From: Sipunculus nudus
Lineage: Eukaryota > Annelida > Sipuncula > Golfingiida > Sipunculidae
Length of the DNA stretch: 64,000 nucleotides
NCBI GenBank assembly: GCA_026874595.1
Contig: CM049306.1
Coordinates: forward strand, 1,130,019-1,194,018
Direction of reading: 5' to 3'
Each line of letters starts with the position of its first letter. Within the stretch, counting starts at the first letter, position 1. This document shows, in pieces, positions 60,553 through 64,000 of this stretch. Position numbers and translations under genes: made by a program. Below the pieces are notes generated by a model that worked only from the letters and a program-made list of their open reading frames with translations, searched no databases and had not been told where the DNA came from.

Positions 60553-60741
60553 CTTATGAATAGGGTACCGAGACTCTGATGGTGTTAGGCTTCGGCTCGC
60601 ATAAGCTATTGGTCTTTTCTGGCCATCTTGATCTTGGTACAGAATACCAGAGATCCCATCAAAACTTGCATCAGTATGAACAATAAACGGACGAGAGAAA
60701 TCTGCAAACGCTAATACAGGAGCAGAAGATAGTAGTCCTAT

Positions 60742-62187
60742 TCATTGATCAAATGCTAGTTGGTGGTTATTTGACCAGTTAAAGATTGTTTGAGATGGAA
60801 CTTTCTTTCTGGTACGATTACTGGTTTTTGTTTGATTCTGAATATGGTGGCCTTTCAGTAAGTCATGTAATGGTTTTGCGATTTTAGCAAATCCAGGGAC
60901 AAATCTACGATAGAAACTCGCAAAGCCCAAGAAACGGCGTACATCACTGACACACTTAGGTATAGGCCATTCTTTAAGAGCGCTGATTTTACTCTGGTCA
61001 GTATGTATACCTTCTTTTGAGACTATATGTCCTAGGTATTTTACTTTATCTTGCATCAGCTGGCACTTTGAAGGTTTTAGTTTTAGGCCTGCGTCATGCA
61101 GACGCTGAAAGATGTTATTCAAGCGCTTTAGGTGTTCTTCAAAGGAGGTAGAGAATACGATTATATCGTCAAGATAGAGAAGACATTCTTTTAAATGGAG
61201 ATCACCCATAGTCTTCTGCATCAGTCTTTGGAAGCAGGCAGGGGCGTTCACCAAGCCGAATGGCATGGTTTCCCATTGATAAAAACCGAGAGGACCTACT
61301 GTAAAAGATGTTTTATCTTTATCTTCTTCGGCTAACTCAACCTGCCAGTAACCAGACTTCAAATCTAGAGAGGAAAAGTTACGAGCGCCAATCAAAGAAT
61401 CTAAGGTTTCATCGATTCTTGGCAAGGAATGAGCGTCTCTAACAGTTCTGCTATTCAGGGTTCTATAATCAATACAGAAACGAAGAGTTCCGTCAGGTTT
61501 TCTGACAAGGACTACTGGACTAGCAAACGGACTTTTGCTCTCCTTAATTACTTTTGACTCTAGCATTTCTTTCAGATGTTGTTTTACCTCATCATATAAT
61601 TGTTGAGGGATGCGACGATATCGCTCTCTAAATGGTTCATCTTTAGTCAACACGATACGGTGTTTTTCTACACTGGTGTGACCAATATCTGTATTACTTA
61701 AGGAAAATATGTGTTTCCATTTAAGCAACAGAAGTTGTAGTTGTTCAGATTCAGATTGTGACAAATCTTGACCAAATTTGAACATGTTTAAGAATTGTTG
61801 ATCAGATGGGTCAGGTGATTGTGTCAGTTGGGTTACGAGGCTAGCTTCTTGTATGTTACAGAGTATCATTTTTGATGGAATAATGATGGAATGTGATGTT
61901 AAGTTCCTGACCTGTACTGGAATTCTGTGACTTGTACCTACCGACAAATCAAGCTCTTGGACACAAGGAAGTAGAACCAATCCAGTTGGTAACCTGTGGA
62001 GAACATTCACATCAGTTATAACAAGGGTCTTGCCTGTTGTACAACCTCTGGTTAAACCATTTAAAGTAACATCACTGTGGGCAGGTATTACTGTAGACTT
62101 GGTGGATAATACATAACCTCCTTTATTCACTGATTTCTTTTCCCTGTTTGTCAAACATTTAAATGCAATATTCCATGGTTGGGGCAT
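60742..62187 (-). CDS. Gypsy reverse transcriptase, ends at a premature stop
   Basis: A 481-codon frame with all main reverse transcriptase blocks: PVVLVRKPDGTLRFCIDYR (about 224-242), FSSLDLKSGYWQ (271-282), MPFGLVNAPACFQ (308-320), catalytic YLDD (338-341), LKPSKCQ and YLGHIVS (about 370-395), FLGFASFYRRFVPGF. It stops at a TGA near 60739-60741. The same frame continues without interruption through the first RNase H motif (HTDAS region) into the next ORF, so the stop is a single lesion in pol. It overlaps the protease frame by 29 nt. Confidence 0.9.
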   Translation of the reverse strand: MPQPWNIAFKCLTNREKKSVNKGGYVLSTKSTVIPAHSDVTLNGLTRGCTTGKTLVITDVNVLHRLPTGLVLLPCVQELDLSVGTSHRIPVQVRNLTSHSIIIPSKMILCNIQEASLVTQLTQSPDPSDQQFLNMFKFGQDLSQSESEQLQLLLLKWKHIFSLSNTDIGHTSVEKHRIVLTKDEPFRERYRRIPQQLYDEVKQHLKEMLESKVIKESKSPFASPVVLVRKPDGTLRFCIDYRTLNSRTVRDAHSLPRIDETLDSLIGARNFSSLDLKSGYWQVELAEEDKDKTSFTVGPLGFYQWETMPFGLVNAPACFQRLMQKTMGDLHLKECLLYLDDIIVFSTSFEEHLKRLNNIFQRLHDAGLKLKPSKCQLMQDKVKYLGHIVSKEGIHTDQSKISALKEWPIPKCVSDVRRFLGFASFYRRFVPGFAKIAKPLHDLLKGHHIQNQTKTSNRTRKKVPSQTIFNWSNNHQLAFDQ

Positions 62188-62698
62188 GTGTAAACTTTGA
62201 ATAAAATTTGGACCAGCATTTGTCTGAAGAAAATTTAAACAAGTTTAGCACATTCGTACCAATTAAAAATGAAACACTGGCATTGAAATGGGTGTTTTTC
62301 ATTACCAATACTGGCACAGAGAATGTCTGAGATGAATTTATTTCAGGAAATTTAAGGTAAACAGCGATGATACCACAGTACTCTACCTGCTGGCCGTCCA
62401 GTTGCCGGAGATTCATCATCTCCTCCACAGGGACTAAGTCTGACGGGTTGAGGTGTTTTTCATAAAACCATTGAGCAATGGTAGAGACCTGGGAACCTGT
62501 ATCTAAAAGACCCTGGCAGTTAATACCATCTGCAAACATGTCAACAACCTGTGTTTCACCTACAAGAGGGACATTATCAGTACATACGTTTGTTGTGGGA
62601 ATTTTATAACCTGACCCCGTGTTCTCCCACGAATGATCACGGGCGACTCTTAGTTTTTCTTTAGGATTTTCCCGTTTTTGTCTCGTTTGGCATGGCAT
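62159..62698 (-). CDS. Gypsy aspartic protease
   Basis: A 179-codon frame with the retropepsin motif LLDTGSQVS (DTG at 66-68) and FLIGTNVLNLF (about 149-159) as the C-terminal hydrophobic-Gly element. It processes Gag-Pol. It lies in the -1 frame relative to gag, overlapping it by 49 nt, and a +1 shift leads to the reverse transcriptase frame with a 29-nt overlap. The first could be programmed frameshifting (see findings); the second may be an indel. Confidence 0.8.
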   Translation of the reverse strand: MPCQTRQKRENPKEKLRVARDHSWENTGSGYKIPTTNVCTDNVPLVGETQVVDMFADGINCQGLLDTGSQVSTIAQWFYEKHLNPSDLVPVEEMMNLRQLDGQQVEYCGIIAVYLKFPEINSSQTFSVPVLVMKNTHFNASVSFLIGTNVLNLFKFSSDKCWSKFYSKFTHAPTMEYCI

Positions 62699-63965
62699 TT
62701 GTCAACAGTGTGGGTGTGACGAAGGCAACGAGAGCAAAAGACTTCGTCCGAGACAGTATTACTGTTACGAACTTCAGCCTGAGTTTGTGATGGTTTGTTT
62801 GGTTTGGACATTTGAGATCGTTCAAGTTTCGATAAGCGATTCTCTAGGATTGACAGTTTGTTATTTATCTGCTCAAGCACAGAGCTTTCAGAAGACAAAG
62901 TTTTAACCCCTTGTTGAGAAATTTGGTTGGATGAAGCAACTTTCTTGTCACTCATATGTGAGTGATGTACAAGTTCTGACTCTAAGGCTCGTGCTGCTGC
63001 AAAGAGTTCATCCTGTTCTTCCCCATTATCATATCTGTGTCTTAAAGCCTCCTTAATGTACTTAGAATACAACCCATTCCAGAATCTAGACCGAAGAAGT
63101 CGCTCATATTCCCTATGAGGAGTAGGATTTCTCTGGTTTATGAGGTCTAACTGTCTAGTAAGCCTGCAGCTCCAGTTGACAATATCCTCTTTAGGATCTT
63201 GTTTACATGAGTTAAACTGCTGTATTAGAACCTCTGTGGGGAGCACATTACCAAAGTATTTGTCAAATTTATTCAGTATATCTGTGGGAGTGGACTCATC
63301 GGGCATATGTAAAAGAACATTTCCTGCTGTCCCCCTAACAGACTGATGAATCGCTGACAAAATCTGAGGCTCTGGTGTTACGCCAGCTTTTATCATAGAT
63401 TTGAGATGGGAACGCCATTGTTCGTAGCTACCGGTTTTATCTTGATTCCCTGAAAATGGGGGCAGTTTTGGAGAGATAAGACTGTAACCAGTAGCCCCAG
63501 ATGGCCCCTGTATAACATCCCCCCTCGGTGTTTAAACTCCACAAACATCTGATTTACCTCGAAATCTGAAAGAGAATCGAGCTTAGTTACTATCTCTGAG
63601 ATACGTCTACCTTCGGGTACCTGAAAGGAAGAAGGATTTAACGAATCGAGCAACTTATTTGAAATCAGATGAGACACCTCAGTGATGGAGAAAGCCCTAG
63701 CATGTTCAAGAGAGATTTTGATGCTTGAATCCCTTTCTAAAGAGCTACCTGATATCTTATCTTTGGCCTTTTTGGCAGTGTCTTTAGTCTCAAAAACTAT
63801 AAACCCGCGGCCAGTGCAACGACCAGTATGTGCTTCTCGAACAAACAAAACATGAGTAGGAGTTTCAATTTGTGAGAAGTGTTCAATAATCTCAGAATCG
63901 TTAACATCAGAAGGGAGTCCATGCATGGAGACGACCCGTGTTATGTCAACTGATTTACCCTCCAT
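62650..63965 (-). pseudogene. Gag of the right Gypsy copy, frameshifted
   Basis: Two overlapping frames (63393-63965 and 62650-63396) correspond to one Gag. The first has the RRM-like domain, the second the capsid-like domain, a coiled-coil-like stretch (LEQINNKLSILENRLSKLER) and a zinc knuckle CSRCLRHTHTVDKC (CX2CX4HX4C). Comparison with the intact left copy places the frameshift near 63522-63526, where acatcaccccttcgg became acatcccccctcgg. Otherwise the copies differ at only about a dozen residues, so they separated recently. The 5' part and LTR of this copy lie beyond the window. Confidence 0.9.
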
Positions 63966-64000
63966 CTCTCTTTAATGCGAATGTATGAATAGAGGAGATA

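Overview
The window looks like animal nuclear DNA, most probably from a bivalve mollusc. It is AT-rich and repeat-dominated, with intron-like gene structure, minisatellites, TIR transposons, a tRNA-headed SINE, a decayed L1-like LINE and a Ty3/Gypsy element. It also has recurrent motifs (arrays of TGACCTTGACCTTTGACC, caaGGGACCCATGGGTCAC...GCTCAGCTG, GCCCTCAGCCTGATGGGC) that I associate with bivalve genomes. The species is an inference; no diagnostic single-copy gene is visible.

Layout. 1-5534 is a 48-bp minisatellite that abuts a well-formed 118-nt exon (5535-5652, minus strand) of an unrecognised gene, so the array is probably intronic. 6181-9690 is a 56-bp minisatellite interrupted by a solo LTR (8555-9288, TSD CTAT). 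A SINE (9942-10335) and a 180-bp tandem repeat (10425-11580) follow. 13155-20085 is nested repeats: element B holds a 2.6-kb insertion (element A), then come a 682-bp tandem duplication and a third array of the 56-bp satellite. 20086-23374 is mostly unexplained. 23375-27415 holds elements rich in nuclear-receptor half-site motifs. 27914-29015 is a 61-bp minisatellite. 29596-37215 is a composite of nested TIR elements and a large diverged inverted repeat. 38095-39016 is an inverted/tandem cluster of four tRNA-like sequences flanked by a perfect 14-bp target-site duplication. 39090-44940 is another element A copy that received a 3.4-kb TIR element (TSD GTTACATAA), which itself contains a decayed LINE.

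48686-53547 is a 4.86-kb Mutator-like element with long TIRs and a 9-bp TSD. It encodes remnants of a MULE transposase, a SWIM zinc finger and a C-terminal Ulp1/C48-type protease. 54970-64000 holds two tandem minus-strand Ty3/Gypsy copies sharing one LTR (57143-57920). The right copy has gag, protease, reverse transcriptase, RNase H and integrase, broken by one stop and a gag frameshift. The left copy keeps only an uninterrupted gag with an RRM-like domain plus a capsid-like domain, a PNMA-like architecture.

The only convincing host coding sequence is the 118-nt exon. The strongest unusual signals are the minisatellite that copies a splice-donor junction about 115 times, the tRNA-like cluster that looks like a twin-primed retro-insertion of a tandem RNA, the MULE-SWIM-Ulp1 element, and the stand-alone RRM-capsid gag.
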